Positions 45,356-58,080 of a stretch of 64,000 bases of DNA are shown here, one piece after another. The notes beneath the pieces are model-generated. The model searched no databases. It was given only the letters and a program-made list of their open reading frames with translations, and was not told the DNA's origin. Position numbers and translations under genes: made by a program. Origin of the DNA: Scalesia atractyloides (Eukaryota; Streptophyta; Magnoliopsida; Asterales; Asteraceae); NCBI GenBank assembly GCA_947069175.1, contig CAMTDV010000013.1, positions 53,264,610 through 53,328,609 of the forward strand, given 5' to 3'. Numbering within the stretch: position 1 is the stretch's first letter; each line of letters starts with the position of its first letter.

Positions 45356-46329
45356 TAGGGGTGTGTGTGGGTTGGTTTGGTTTAGTTTGGTTTTTGCCAT
45401 TAATTATAAGCGCTAGCTTTGGTTATAGATTTCTTTAGAGCATTCACAATCAAATCTCTTACTACATCTCTATAATTACACTAAAAACATTATATTTCTC
45501 TCTCATTTTCAATTAAATATATTTTTATACTTTTATCATTACCTTTTCTCTCTCTCCACTCACAACCAATTTCAAAAAATGTTAAAAATTATAGAGGTGA
45601 ACAATATCTATTCCAAATTTACTGATTAACAGTAACTTTTTCTCCCTTTTCTCTCTCCTCCATTTACAATAATTTACAACCACTCTCTTGGATATAGGGG
45701 TTACACTCACATAAATATGAAAGATCCATTGTGAATGCTCTTAATCATAATAGAACTTCGGTTACAGTTAATGGTTATGAAATCGATTATGGTTCGGTTT
45801 TGGTTAAATGTTGGTTAATTAACCAAGCAAAGTTCAAAATAAATAAGGTTGTGCACAGTTTGGACTTAGCTTGGGCCTTTTTATAAGACAACCAAGATTA
45901 CATTTTTTATTACACTATTGATGTAGGATTCATTATAATAAGTTAATTCTCAACCAAAAAAATCTACTTAACCTTCGATGTGAAACAGTGGAATTTTCTA
46001 ATGTTATACGGAAGATTCATATGATCATACCACCTGAATTCTTTATCAAAATAAAAGACATAAAGATCATCTTGTTACTAATATACTTTTATCTTAGTAA
46101 AAACAACCTTTATACTGTTACTCTAAAGCATAAATCCATTGTATAGACTTAACATTACAAGTTCGGTTCGGTTATGTTGGTTAACCAAAGCTTCATAATT
46201 ATAACTATAACCAATTGGTCAGTTAAACAAAGCTTAATAACCATAATCATTTGTTATGTCGGTTATCGGTTAATATCAGTTCGGTTATGGTTCGGTTATC
46301 AGTAATGGTGGTTAATTTGCTCACCCCTA
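45356..46329. mobile_element. hAT-like nonautonomous element with 8-bp TSD
   Basis: Ends are TAGGGGTGTG and, inverted, TAGGGGTGAG. Flanks are CTTGACAA (45348-45355) and CCTGACAA (46330-46337), 7 of 8 identical. Eight-base duplications and TAGGG-type ends are hAT features. The interior is rich in GGTTCGGTTATGG motifs and has no transposase. It contains a nested Tourist-like MITE. Confidence 0.8.
45438..45740. mobile_element. Tourist-like MITE nested in the hAT element, TSD TTA
   Basis: 303 bp with 13-bp perfect inverted ends GAGCATTCACAAT, flanked by TTA at 45435-45437 and 45741-45743. No coding sequence. Confidence 0.85.
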
Positions 46330-47016
46330 CCTGACAATGTAATGGGCTTGTAACATATTAGTGACAGAATAAACCACGACATAAACATGGTTGTAAATCC
46401 ATCCCTGAATATGATCATACATAATTATAAGTGATAATTGCATATTTGCCCTTGAAAAACTTCTTAATTGTGTATTTACCTAACTAAAAATTAAAATTGC
46501 ATATATCTTCCTGTTTAACTAATAAAATTACAAATTTAACCATTTTGATTTATTTCATAAAACTAGTTATATAATGACTTTTTTTAACCTTAATTATACC
46601 TAAATTTTAAATAATAACATATTTACTCATTTTTACTAGTTTTTATGGCTATTTCACGATTCTTTTTGTTTTTATTTTTTGCACGATTTGCTTGTTAGCT
46701 TTATTTTGTTGTTTTTTTTTACAATCTACATACTAAAATAAACCGCTAAAATACTAGATGTATATTTTTCCCTAGAATATAAACAATTTTTGAATAAGTG
46801 AGAGCTTAATTTATAAATCAGCTAAAATCACAAACACTCCTAGATATATCTTAATAAAACAAATAATTTAGTAAAAAGTCAAAAAAACAACAAAAAACTA
46901 ACTATCAAAACGTAAAAAAAAATAAAAACAAAAATATTGTGTGAAAAGGCTACAAAAACTAATAAAAATAAATAAATATGTATTTTTTTAAGTTTTAGTA
47001 AAAAATAAGGGTAAAA

Positions 47017-47447
47017 TGTTGATCATTTCTGTTTAAAGATAATGGAAAAACATGTAAATAATACCTTATACATCAGACAAGCCAGCAGAGAATCCAGATA
47101 CAGATGCAGCCATTGAGATCGATATGTTAGTCAGCTTGATCTGGTCCCCCTTTAGGATGTATGTTATTGATGGTAGTACCGAATTCTTTAGGGTTGAAGA
47201 ACTCGTGGTAATGGACAGAGAGGAGGTCGAATTATTAGTTGATGTTATGAATTTCTAACCCTAATTTCTCTCTAGTAATCTCCTTATATACACCCAAGGG
47301 GAAACCCAGTTAGTTAATTAGGGTAAATTGGTACATCAACAATTACCAACTAATTATTATAGGTTTTAATATATTTTGATCTATATTATATAAATGATAA
47401 TGATGGCTACTAGATTAAATACATATAAATACATAATTAATCTTACA
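47017..47447 (-). repeat. 3' LTR of G
   Basis: 431 bp, + strand TGTTGATCA to CTTACA. Minus strand TATA-like TATATAAGG near 47285. By eye it differs from the 5' LTR at several dozen positions (roughly 8-10%). Confidence 0.9.
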
Positions 47448-47457
47448 TTTCCCACTT
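47448..47457 (-). promoter_or_regulatory. Polypurine tract of G
   Basis: The minus strand reads AAGTGGGAAA directly before the LTR start TGTAAGATT. Confidence 0.75.
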
Positions 47458-50400
47458 ATCCGAATAATCATTTATTGTGAGCATTAAATATATCTGATCA
47501 GAAGTTAATACTCATTTTAGCTTTAAACCAAGAACCATAGCAGAAAAATACAGTCGTTGAATCATCATTCGACTCAGGTTCCCCATTAGTCATACTACAG
47601 CCTCAATTTAAAACTTAACAATTATTATCAAAATACGTAAACAAGCCCTTAACGAACAATTAATTTCGTATCGAAATTTAATGCAACACCTCTTGAACTG
47701 TTACTGTTCTAGGAGACATGGTAGTTGACTTTATCACAATAAGTCTTCAATATATAATTTATATGGAGTTAATAAACTTATGGGTCCACTGATAAATTTT
47801 CAACAACATTTATTGATGTGTTGTGATTAATCAACATATTATGTCATTATAACTTAGGTTTTTGTTATCAGTTCATTATGACTCTCCACGAGATAGGTTT
47901 TGTCTGCTGGCATAAGGATATGTCTCAAACTTACATTTTGTCATCTTTGAATATTACAAAGTTAGAGTAATCAACCGGTTTGAATTCTCACTTCTTCTTT
48001 AAATTATAGTATCTCATTTCCTTTATAGATATTTTAATACTTTATAAGATGCTTCACATTAATCTAGATATATCTAGTGTGTTGCAATGTGAGTAATATC
48101 TAAACAAGTATAGACTTAAACTACATAAGGCTTCTAATTAATGAAGCGTAAGGAAATAATCTTATTTATCCTATTATCCTCTAAAAGAGAGCAGTATTGT
48201 TTGTTACATATGTAAGGACCCATTAAGGTTAAACTAATGGAATGAAACTAATGTCCCATTGGGTCTATCTCGGTATATTATGATATCTATCACGTAAGAG
48301 ATATCTCTGAGATCTATTATATCAAAGTTTTTGTTAACAATGCTTTGACTTATGTAACATATACTTGTCAAAAGAATATCATATATATAAAGACAAGTTT
48401 ATTTTAGTTGCTCCCACTCATCTTGAGGTAGGTACATTAATCCACTTAGTTCTTGATGAAAATAATTGCGTTAAGATTTCATCGCATTATGATGTTTGCA
48501 TTAACCCATATATGGATTTTATCAGCTTATAGACAACTGTTCTTTAACCTTAAGTTTAGAACTTTCAGGTTGTTTTATGAACATGTAAATATGTCAGCCA
48601 GTTGTTAAGGAAAGTTTTTTTAATGTTCATCTAGTGTAGCTCAAAACTATTAAAAGCTATTAGAATAGTGATGATCCTAAAAGAAATCTTTCGTAGTATA
48701 GATAAGAAGATTCTTTGATAATTTATCTCTTCCTGAGTATAACCTTTGGCAATCAATCATGCGTCTTTATGTCTTCATGTTTATATTAAGATTTGGTTTG
48801 GGTATGAACACTCTTAGGTAATTCAATCAAATCCCAAACGTTATTCGAACACATGCAACTAGATTTACTAGAAAACAGTTTTATTCCATTTAGAAGTTTG
48901 ATTAACGTTAATGGCTAGTAAACTTTTCCAAAATCCATTTCAACTTCAGTTAGGGAGGTTATGTAATCATCAAAGTTAGTAGGTTTTTTAAACCTAGATG
49001 ATTTCCTGAGTTGATTATTGGGTTTATTTGGAGTTCAGTTTTGTCGATTGGCTCTTGGTTAGGTTTCTATCAATTTTCAGGATTCGAAGTTTGTAAAAGT
49101 TGGTGCAGTATAGTGTACAAGAGGAGGAATCAGAGTAAAATTTAATGTCTCTCTTCCCTCCCGCCTCTTGTATTCCTTGAAAGTCATGATAAAGACTTTT
49201 ACCGCTCCCACTGACCTTAGAAGTCTTAAGGAACTCGGCATGCTTAGGGTCAATATTTAATGACCAACAAATTCTAATAGAGAAAACATATTAATGACGT
49301 TAGTCGTTGTAGTTTCTCTTGTTGAGGATTATGTTAGTTTAGGTAAGAAATCTAAGTGTGCCGACAATTAAGTAACAATGAAACTTTTGTAGCAGTAGCA
49401 TTAGATTTTAAGGAGACAAATTTTGATGGAACAGTGTCGAAATGGAGCAGTGTCTTGTACAAGAGGTGTAAATTGAAGTAATGTGAAGTTTTCACTCTCC
49501 CATCTCTTGCAACTATTGCAAGTTATTATTAAGACACTTAATGCTCCCACTGATCTTTGATATCTCTAGGAATGCTACAAGAAAAGTTTAAATGATGTAC
49601 ATGAAGTGGGAACCTATTATACACATGTTGTACTTTATTTGATTTCCTTAATGTTCAGATGTCATAAGAAACTTAAGGATGTATTTAATAGAAATCATAT
49701 TAAGTATATATATGAATAGATTTCTTTAAGAATATGGACGATATGAGACAAATTTAGATACAAGTAGATAGTCTTTAATTGATAAACGAATCATGTCTGA
49801 ATATTCTATTTTGAATAAGTTTCACGAATGTCAATGAAATATAACATATAGTAGACTCATACTTATTTCTTTAGCCAAATAATATTTTAGGGCTTTTAAC
49901 ATCATGATTTAAAATCACTTAAAGTGAGATTAGATGGAAAAATCATTCTCATTAACCATGTCATGATTTCTCATGAATTTCGGTTACAATGGATGAAATT
50001 TATAGGTCTCATTTTCCTTTTATCAAATTCCCATTTGCATGATAACAAAAGTTGTGAAAGTGCAAAGTATCATCTAGCTTCATCTTATTAATATTTCTAT
50101 CCAGATATTGAGAACAAATAATATAAGAGTTAAAGATAAGTGTGACTTTATGTTGGCTATGCAAACCTCACAACTGTCATAGTATAGCTTTAGTATTGAT
50201 ACTAAATTCTCAATAATTTCCAGAATATGTAAGGTACCCTAAAGCGTAATTAGGAGTCAAATGTTTTTAATGGTTCTTGTAGCCTTAACATTTTAATTTG
50301 TCACTAACTCTCGTGTTAGTTATTTGTTGAATTCTGGTAAGGAAACGTATAGAACTAGAGTCAAGATATCATGTGTAAATCCGAATTTTGAGGGATCATG

Positions 50401-50827
50401 TTTCCTGTTTAGGTGGTGTTTTATAGTTATCTAAAAGATTTCAAAAATATAATATCCATCAAAATTAACAGATTCCCAAATCCTAATTAGATAAAACTTA
50501 ATCAAAACAGAAAACATCCTTTGATCCCTAATTCATTCCAAAATATAGGAATTTATTCGAATTTTCTTAAGGACATTAAGAACCCTGAAAACATAAACTT
50601 GAATTCTGGAATACGAAATCTGAAGATTTTAACACATTAATGCAGATTTCGGAACAATCATTAATCCATTTGAATTTTGGAACAGTGATTTACCCATTAA
50701 ACATAAGATCCGAATTTTAATTAACAAGTTCTATGATTTCGGAACAGTAATTTGAATTATAAGTTCTGTTTTCCAGATTTTGATCCAAGATTTCGTGGAT
50801 ACAAACAGAACAGATTTATCAACATAT
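47458..50827. other. Interior of element G
   Basis: 3.4 kb of AT-rich sequence. Two segments near 49110-49230 and 49440-49550 share TGTACAAGAGG, a CTCTTCCC-type run and GCTCCCACTGA, hinting at an internal duplication of about 330 bp. No protein motif found. Confidence 0.5.
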
Positions 50828-50839
50828 GCTCTGATATCA
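50828..50839 (-). promoter_or_regulatory. Primer binding site of G
   Basis: Minus strand TGATATCAGAGC, one base from the initiator-Met site TGGTATCAGAGC, two bases inside the 5' LTR. Confidence 0.75.
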
Positions 50840-50841
50840 CA

Positions 50842-51270
50842 TGTTGATCAGTTTTGTTTAAGCATAATGAAAAACATGTAAATAATACCTGATACAACAG
50901 ACAAGCCAGCAGAGAATCCAGATATAGATGCAGCCATGGAGATCGACATGATAGTCAGCTTGATCTGGTTCCCCTTTAGGATGTATGTTATTGATGGTAG
51001 TACCAAATTTTTTAGGGTTGAAAAACTCGTAGTAATGGAGAGAGAGGAGGTCGAATTATGAGTTGATGTTATGAATTTCTAACCCTAATCCCTCTCTAGT
51101 AATCTTCATATATACACCAAAGGGGAAACCCAATTAGTTAATTAGGGTAAATCGGTCCATTAACAATTACCAACTAATAATTATAGGTTTTAATATATAT
51201 TGATCTATATTATATAAATGATAATGATGGCTACTAATTAAATACATATAAATAAATATTTAACCTTACA
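50842..51270 (-). repeat. 5' LTR of G
   Basis: 429 bp, collinear with 47017-47447, same ends TGTTGATCA/CTTACA. Confidence 0.9.
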
Positions 51271-51426
51271 TAAAAACGTCATTATATAACTAGTTTTTAT
51301 TGAAATAATTAAAATGAATAAATTTGCAATTTTATTAGTTAAGAAAGAGGATACATGCAATTTTAATTTTAAGTTGGGTAAATACATAATTAAGAAGTTT
51401 TTAAGAGGAAATATGCAATTTTCTCC

Positions 51427-53880
51427 GATATAATTAGTTATTTATGGTTAGTATTTGCTATAGATGGCAAACAGGTCATGATAGGTCAAAGATGGCCTCT
51501 TTTTGTCAAACATATATATAGTTAACAGAACATGATCATAATTACTCAAATAAAGCCATTATGTATTAGATAGTCACTCATTTTTCATTCTAGCTTTAGC
51601 TTGGTCATTCTAGCTTTGTCCAGGTAGCGGGGTTCCTACATCTTGATATAAAGACTAGGATTTAATTCTTAATATGAGATGAATTAGTATTAATTTCGTA
51701 TAATTTAAAAGTAAGATTATTTTAGCATTTGTTGTTAAAAAGAAAAAAGATGACTCATTTATGATCAAGCATAACTATTTTGTAAGACATGAGTCACAAT
51801 TTTATAATAAAAATTATATAAATAAATATAAAAATTGTAAAGATACTCTCTTTACATAATTTTGGGAAATTGTAGTACCCATACCATGTACAAATCCATA
51901 CAAAATTAAATATGAAATACAACATATTTAAATAAATCGATGTCTTCAACAAGAGCCTTAACGCGACTTCTTGTATGATCCGTTGTGTAGTTTCAACGAA
52001 CTCTTGAATCGTGTCTCATTGTATGATCCTTTGTGTGGGCCTCAACAAGGTCTTAAACCACATCTTCTTATACAATAAGTTCTTACAAAATAAACAAACA
52101 AGTGTTGACGGTTGTGGCTGAGGCAGTTCAACACGCTTCCCTTAAAACAGTTTTCACGCATCTACTAAAGATGACGCGTCTGTATTCCAGGGTACAACAG
52201 CAGGAGCAATCTGTACTGCCGGAAATGGTTACGCGACCGAGGTTACACCCGGATAAAATTATAGTGTTAGAACTTGTGGAAAAATAATGATATGAAGGTA
52301 GATGAAATTGAGTAGAGAAAACTTATATCTCTAAGTACCCAACACATTATTTAAGTATCTCTTCTTTTCCAAGAACTCTCCATGAATTCATGTCTTTTCT
52401 TGTATTACTTCTCTTGTATTTTTCTAGCATTTTTTTTTTTCACAAAATGAGACACATAGCCTATTATTTTTACAAGAGTTGAGAATAAGTGAAAAGTCGA
52501 ACTTAATTAGTTATTTTATTAGAGACAAAAACTCTAATAATAACAAATACATTGACATAAAAACTTTACTCAAGAGTTTAATCTTTAATTCACCATATAA
52601 AGAATTTAATTAGTAATAATAATTTTACTAAATTATAATTTCACTAAATTAATATCTATTCACACTATAAAAATTTCCTAACATATTTTTCTTAGTTTTT
52701 AGTACATGTATGAAAGTTTAAGCAGTTATTATATACTAATATTGTATGAATACATTCACTTTTCTACCACGTACAATACTATCTGATATATGGACCCAAT
52801 CAATCATTACGGCCATAAAAATGATGTGGAATTGTCAGATCTCACCACTCTTCTCTCGTGTAGGATGAGTGTTGTACCGGTAGTGTAACGGTATCGAAAT
52901 TTATCAAAACTGAGCATCAGTATGGTATCAGTATTGGAAGGTAAATTTGGTATTTTACTGGAACCGAAAATGCCAAAAAGTGAGTATCAGCATCGAAAAA
53001 TCGGTACAAGAAATTCGGTACCGGTACCCGATATCAAATACTCATCTTTAATTTGGTGTGTTAACTGCAGTAATAACTTGTACTCAGAGCCTCAGTACAT
53101 GTACTGTCACTTGGCGGCTACAATACAGCCGACACCTCATTATTTCACATTCTTACTTTTCTATTCTCTTTATCGAGTATACAGCTATCAACTCAGTTAA
53201 TTTAAGATCAAGTGTCTATTATGATGATTTTTAGTTATAGTTTAACTAGGTTAGAACCCGGATTGCTTTCCGGATAGAAGATTTTTTTTTATTTTCATAA
53301 GTGTATAATTAAAATAAACTTAACTAATGTGATGTATTAGATAAGTTAATTACAAAGTGGATACCTTGTTTTGAAGCGTTTTATAAGCATAGAAGTGTTG
53401 TGGATTCATGGTGGATTTTGCATAAAAGAAACAACATCCATTCTATTACTATGGTTTCCTGTTCAAAACAACATGATCAATGTGAAAGTTAGCCATTTGA
53501 AAACTAATGTAGGCATCGAAATTTTTGCACGAAATTTAAAATAATTAACACAAAAGCGAATTTGAAAAGTAGTTGGTGTGACCGAATAGTCATAGTCAGA
53601 ATAATCAAATTCAGATGAAATTTGAAATAGATGTTAAAAGTAACACTATAAAACCATGATCTTTCATAACAAGAATGTTTGGAATAACTTAATGTCAGCA
53701 ATAAAAACAAAACCATTGAAAATGATCAACTATTTAAACAATCCAAAAGGTAATAATTGAATATAAGATAAGTGTTACGGAAGCATGAAATTGCTAAAAA
53801 CGATTTTATGCAATGTCAAAGTTGATTCATTTGTATAATGAGCATCCTCCCATTCCCACCTCCTTTGGGCACCTCATAGT
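51427..53880. other. AT-rich noncoding stretch with minor repeats
   Basis: At 51940-52080 two diverged ~62-bp units carry TTGTATGATCC(G/T)TTGTGT. A 61-codon frame at 52102-52287 has no recognisable features. At 52870-53035 GGTACCGGTACC-type sequence suggests a decayed hAT-type repeat. The rest shows nothing. Confidence 0.4.
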
Positions 53881-54884
53881 TTATGGTACTGGGGCTTCAA
53901 TACCACACCTACAAAATGGGAGAAACACTCTCATGTTCTAGTTTGTCGCGGATCCAAAAGATAAAATGTCTAGTGGAAATTGATGTTTGTAATATAAAAG
54001 ATAAAATATACTTTTAAGTATAGATATTTAGAAATTTTGGCCCACCGAAGTCAACTTATTTTAACTCGTTACCTGTATCCGCGGCTCCTTTGAAGCATCG
54101 CCATTGCACCTTCCATTAGTGCCATAATTCCATCAACCTAACCTAAAGAAAGGCAAATTTGTCATTTATTTGTCACCATTTACTTTAAAATTGAGAAATA
54201 CTTATAAAATAGCACACCAAGTTCTCAATTATAAACTAGCATACCAAGTAAGAGACTATTGAAAAAGTCAGTTTCAACTACCAACTTCTCAATAACTTAT
54301 AGTTATTTATAAAGAGTACATCGCATACGTGATGCACTGCATCACACATCAAATTTTGGACCAAATGCATCGGAGTTCATCACACAATTTAAAACCAAGA
54401 TACATACAACACTAACTTAACTTCCTTTAAAAAAATATATAAGAGGTTGTAAGGATTTAAATAACGATTCACTTGTTACCCATTCGGCCAGTTATATATA
54501 TAACCTGAATCAACCTTTTGGGCAAAATATATCATAACCGACACCATTGACCGGTTTGATTTTGACCAAAGTTTTATAAAAAAATTTATGAAAATCAATT
54601 AGACATGTTAGTCCATGCTCAACAAACAACCTTTAAGATATCATATAAACTAAATTTAAATAAATAGCGTTACGATCATACCTCATAAATAATCCTAGAT
54701 TGCAAATGATCATGGCAAGACCACACACATCAATGATCATATGACAAGCATACTTACTCGCACATCCGGTAAATGTTTGGATGCTTCAAACACAGCTAGT
54801 GCCAACGCGGTATCACCCCTCTTTTCAAATTCAAGTATTGCAGTACGGAATGCTTCATCAGAGCAGTTACAGAAATTAACATAC
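53881..54884 (-). CDS. Three C-terminal exons of an unrecognised host gene or captured gene fragment
   Basis: Exon 54884-54758 follows an acceptor (TGTTGCAG) and ends at a consensus donor GTAAGT; one frame is open over 42 codons (YVNFCNCSDEAFRTAILEFE, then KRGDTALALAVFEASKHLPD). Exon 54137-54073 follows TTTAGGTTAG and ends before GTAACG (VDGIMALMEGAMAMLQRSRG). The last exon 53908-53881 follows CATTTTGTAG and gives CGIEAPVP and TAA. Phases agree across both introns (620 and 164 bp). The alternating-alanine/leucine helix of the first exon resembles helical-repeat proteins, but I do not recognise the family. No upstream exon was found before 55930, so the gene may be partial, or a fragment carried by a transposon. 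Confidence 0.55.
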
Positions 54885-56719
54885 CTGCAACAGGAGGTAG
54901 CTTAAAATGAAGAACCAGAAGCATAACCGAACGAGTGCAGCAAAAAAAACCAAAAGAATCCTAGCCAGAGGGAAAATATATTGAAATTTAATTCCTTGAT
55001 ATTCATTCCAGCTAAAAAGAAACTCTCTGATGTGATATTATATAATTATCTTATACAATGAAAAACTTAGGTGGTTTTCAACATCAAACCCTCTTGCTCT
55101 AGTTGTTGTTCAAAAATTCCTAATTGAAACCATAATTGATCAAGTCACATACATACGCCAGAAACTAATGAATTAAATTTTGATTTCACATGTTTCAGCT
55201 GTAAAATTACATCTCACTATGGTAAACAATGAATACGAACTAACTGAAAACACATATCAGACAAGGATATGAGAAAAAGAATTCATACCATTTCTCACTA
55301 TGGAAATTTCATACCAGTTATCAAAAAACACCCTTTGCCCGATACTATACGACACAAACAATACACTTTTTTGTCTATATTGTTGTGATCCTCTCACTAA
55401 CATATCAGAAATTAAAAACCAAAATGTTCAAAACATAATAAACATACCTTGTAAATAGTACTTTAAATCAATAAAACTTGATCAATTGCTTGAATATCTA
55501 CCAATACTTGGGCTTCAACATTTTATAGCCTGAAATCACCGACTTAAAGATACCAAGACGATAAAAAATTCAAATATGCTAAGTACGGATCCAAACCAAA
55601 TAAGAAACCCTTAAACATATGAATCGAACAGAATTAACTACTGTTACCATACAAAAAAGGGACTATTAAAAGTAGAGAAATGAATGATAAACTGAAATGA
55701 GTATGCATATTTGAAACATGAATCGTGATTTCACAACATTTAATCGATAAACATGAAAACGTTTGGTTTGTTTCTTAAATCGCGATTTTTTAAAACCCCT
55801 AATCAATGAAGAAAGGAATGGTAGAACCCGGAACACAAATCAAAGATAAGTACTTAAGTTGATGAGATTAAAGATGGAAGAGTGTTGTGCAGCCGTGAAT
55901 GATCTTTAGAGTTTGTAAAATCGGATGTGTTTTATATGAATATAAGTAATGTATTTATATAAATTCATATGGTATTTAAGGTGTGAAATATCGGATGTGT
56001 TTGGTCCTCTTGTAACAGGACAATGGGCTTTAAGGTAGTCCTATTAGTTAGACTTGACCAGGTCTACATTAGTCTGTTTTTGTTTGATTTACTCTCAGCT
56101 TGGTCATTACTTGTTTAATGTGTTGTTTGAATTGATCCGTTTATTAAACACTAGATTATAGACCGTGTGTAATATATGGATTTAAAGATATAATTATGTA
56201 ATTTTATAATAAGGTGCACATAAATTTACATAATGAAATTATTTTTATTACATACTTCAAACCATAGTGAATTAAATTTACATATTTAAATCTATAAATA
56301 TTTTTCATGCTTGTTCCATGAAATTCTAAACCGCTAATGATTCCACAACAATCAATCATAAACATAATAACTAAAATAAAAATTTTATTGAAGGATTAGA
56401 ATACACAAATTTACATAACAAAATTAGTTTTATTACTAAATCTATAAATATTTCTTATGCTTATTCCATTAAATTTTTGACCGTCAGCGATTCCAAAATG
56501 ATTAATCATACACAATATAATAATTAAAATAAAAATCTTATCTAAGTGATTTAGAATTCTAAATAAATACAACTTTTGATTAATATTGCTACATGAATGT
56601 ATAATCTCATAAAAATTAGAATTCATAAGATACACATTTAATTATGATGGTAAATATTTATTTAGATGATTTTTTTCGATATCTTAAGTTTTGAAATATT
56701 ATTAATGGTTATGATGTGC

Positions 56720-56720
<1 letters not shown>
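54885..56720. other. Possible 5' intron of the exon set, then AT-rich repeats
   Basis: 54885-55930 shows no convincing upstream exon. A ~100-bp block (AATCTATAAATATTT through TAAAATAAAAAT) is duplicated at 56289-56390 and 56439-56541, period 150. Confidence 0.45.

Positions 56721-56777
<57 letters not shown>
56721..56777. repeat. (TA)n microsatellite
   Basis: About 56 bp of uninterrupted TA, directly before MITE M1. Further TA tracts lie at 57152-57178, 57536-57556 and 58052-58078. Confidence 0.95.
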
Positions 56778-56780
<3 letters not shown>

Positions 56781-57148
56781 CTCGGTTCAAATGAGAATTA
56801 ACACGAGTTGTGAGAACTTTTTCTTTCTACGCGAGTTGGGCAAAATTTTTTTACACAAACGTAAATGAAATATTATAAAAACATCTGTAAAAAAGTAAAA
56901 AAAAAATGCCGAAAGTCGGTAATTTTGTTGATGTAAGTTTTTTCTACGCAACTGGTGTAAATTTTGTACGAAGATACATATTTTTTTACGCCTCATGTAA
57001 ATGTGGGTATGCGGCATTTTTTTTAATTTTAATTTTTTTACTGAAACAAGTGATTTTTATGACGTTTGAGAAAGAAAAAATTGGAAAAACCTTATGGATG
57101 GCCTAGTTCTCACGGTTCTCAAACTCAAGTTGGTTCTCATTTTAACAC

Positions 57149-57152
<4 letters not shown>
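56778..57152 (+). mobile_element. MITE M1 between TA tracts
   Basis: About 375 bp. It starts GGGCTCGGTTCAAATGAGAA, ends GGTTCTCATTTTAAC plus CACATTTA, and has the same interior as M2 (CGAGTTGGGC, CACGGTTCTCAAACTCAAG). Confidence 0.8.
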
Positions 57153-57181
<29 letters not shown>

Positions 57182-57182
<1 letters not shown>

Positions 57183-57535
57183 GGCTCAGTTAAAATGAGA
57201 ACCACCACGAGTTGTGAGGACCGTGAGAACTTTTTCTTTCCGTGCGAGTTGGGCCAAAACTTTTTTGCACAAACGCAGATGAAAATATTATTAAACACAT
57301 CTGAAAAAAATTGTCGAGTTGGTAGTTTTGACTGATGCAAGTTTTTTCACGCACTGGTGTAAATTTTGTATGAAGATAAATATTTTTTTTACGATGCGGC
57401 CATTTTTAAATTTTTTTTTGCTAAAACATGTGATTTTATTATGACTTTTGAGAAAACAAAATTCAGAAAAACCTTTTGAATGGTCTAGTTCTCACGGTTC
57501 TCAAACTCAAGGTGGTTCTCATTTTAACCCATCCC
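57182..57535 (+). mobile_element. MITE M2 between TA tracts
   Basis: 354 bp with ends GGGCTCAGTTAAAATGAGAA and, inverted, GGGATGGGTTAAAATGAGAA. Same orientation as M1 and similar throughout. Confidence 0.85.
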
Positions 57536-57569
57536 TATATATATATATATATATATACACACATTAAGT

Positions 57570-58051
57570 GGAAAGTTCAAATGAGAAAAAAAATTTGTAA
57601 GAATAAAAAGAATAAGTTTTAAACCAATAGAAATTCTCCATTTATTCCATTTAATGTGTGTATTTAATATTATGAAAATGGGCATATATGTAAATCTATA
57701 ATTGTCATTAATTAGCTAATTAATTAAACTTGTAACTCATTTTTTAATATATTTTTTCAAGATAAAATAATTTAAGGTGAGGGATAATTTTCGAATGTGT
57801 AGGATAAATTTTAGTACGTGTAGGATAAATTTTGAAATATGTAGGGTACTTTTATATGTGTGTAGGATAAATTCCGATAAGTATAAGATATATGTAGGAT
57901 AAACTTTGAAATGTGTAAAATATAATGTTTTTGCTTTATTAGTGAGAGATAATATAATTAATGAGAGAAGTTATAAACTATTTAATGTTTTACCATTATG
58001 TTCTTTCTTCTTTTTATTCTCACATTAAATTTCTTCTAAAATGAACTTCCC
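57570..58051 (-). mobile_element. MITE family of 44605-45076, copy 2 (reverse)
   Basis: 482 bp, ends GGAAAGTTCAAATGAGAA and, inverted, GGGAAGTTCATTTTAGAA. Reverse complement of the copy at 44605-45076 over its full length; the right end abuts a TA tract. Confidence 0.8.
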
Positions 58052-58080
58052 ATATATATATATATATATATATATATATC

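Larger units (their letters stand above)
47017..51270 (-). mobile_element. Noncoding LTR retrotransposon G, TSD TAAAA
   Basis: Two direct LTRs (47017-47447 and 50842-51270), primer site, polypurine tract and a perfect 5-bp duplication TAAAA (47012-47016 and 51271-51275) define a complete element on the minus strand. The 3.4-kb interior has no open frame above background and no recognisable gag or pol, even degenerate. It is therefore a large nonautonomous or extremely decayed element. Confidence 0.9.
46430..51426. mobile_element. Mutator-like element with ~155-bp TIRs, split by element G
   Basis: The left arm (about 46430-46585) and the right arm (about 51276-51426) are inverted copies over some 150 bp, for example AAAACTAGTTATATAATGAC on the left and the complement on the right. 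Long TIRs are a MULE feature. Without the 4.26-kb insertion of G the element is about 730 bp and noncoding. The TSD is not clear (AT-rich flanks). Confidence 0.7.

Noticed and set aside
52102..52287. 61-codon + strand frame
   Set aside because: No recognisable domain, no splice context, length expected by chance.
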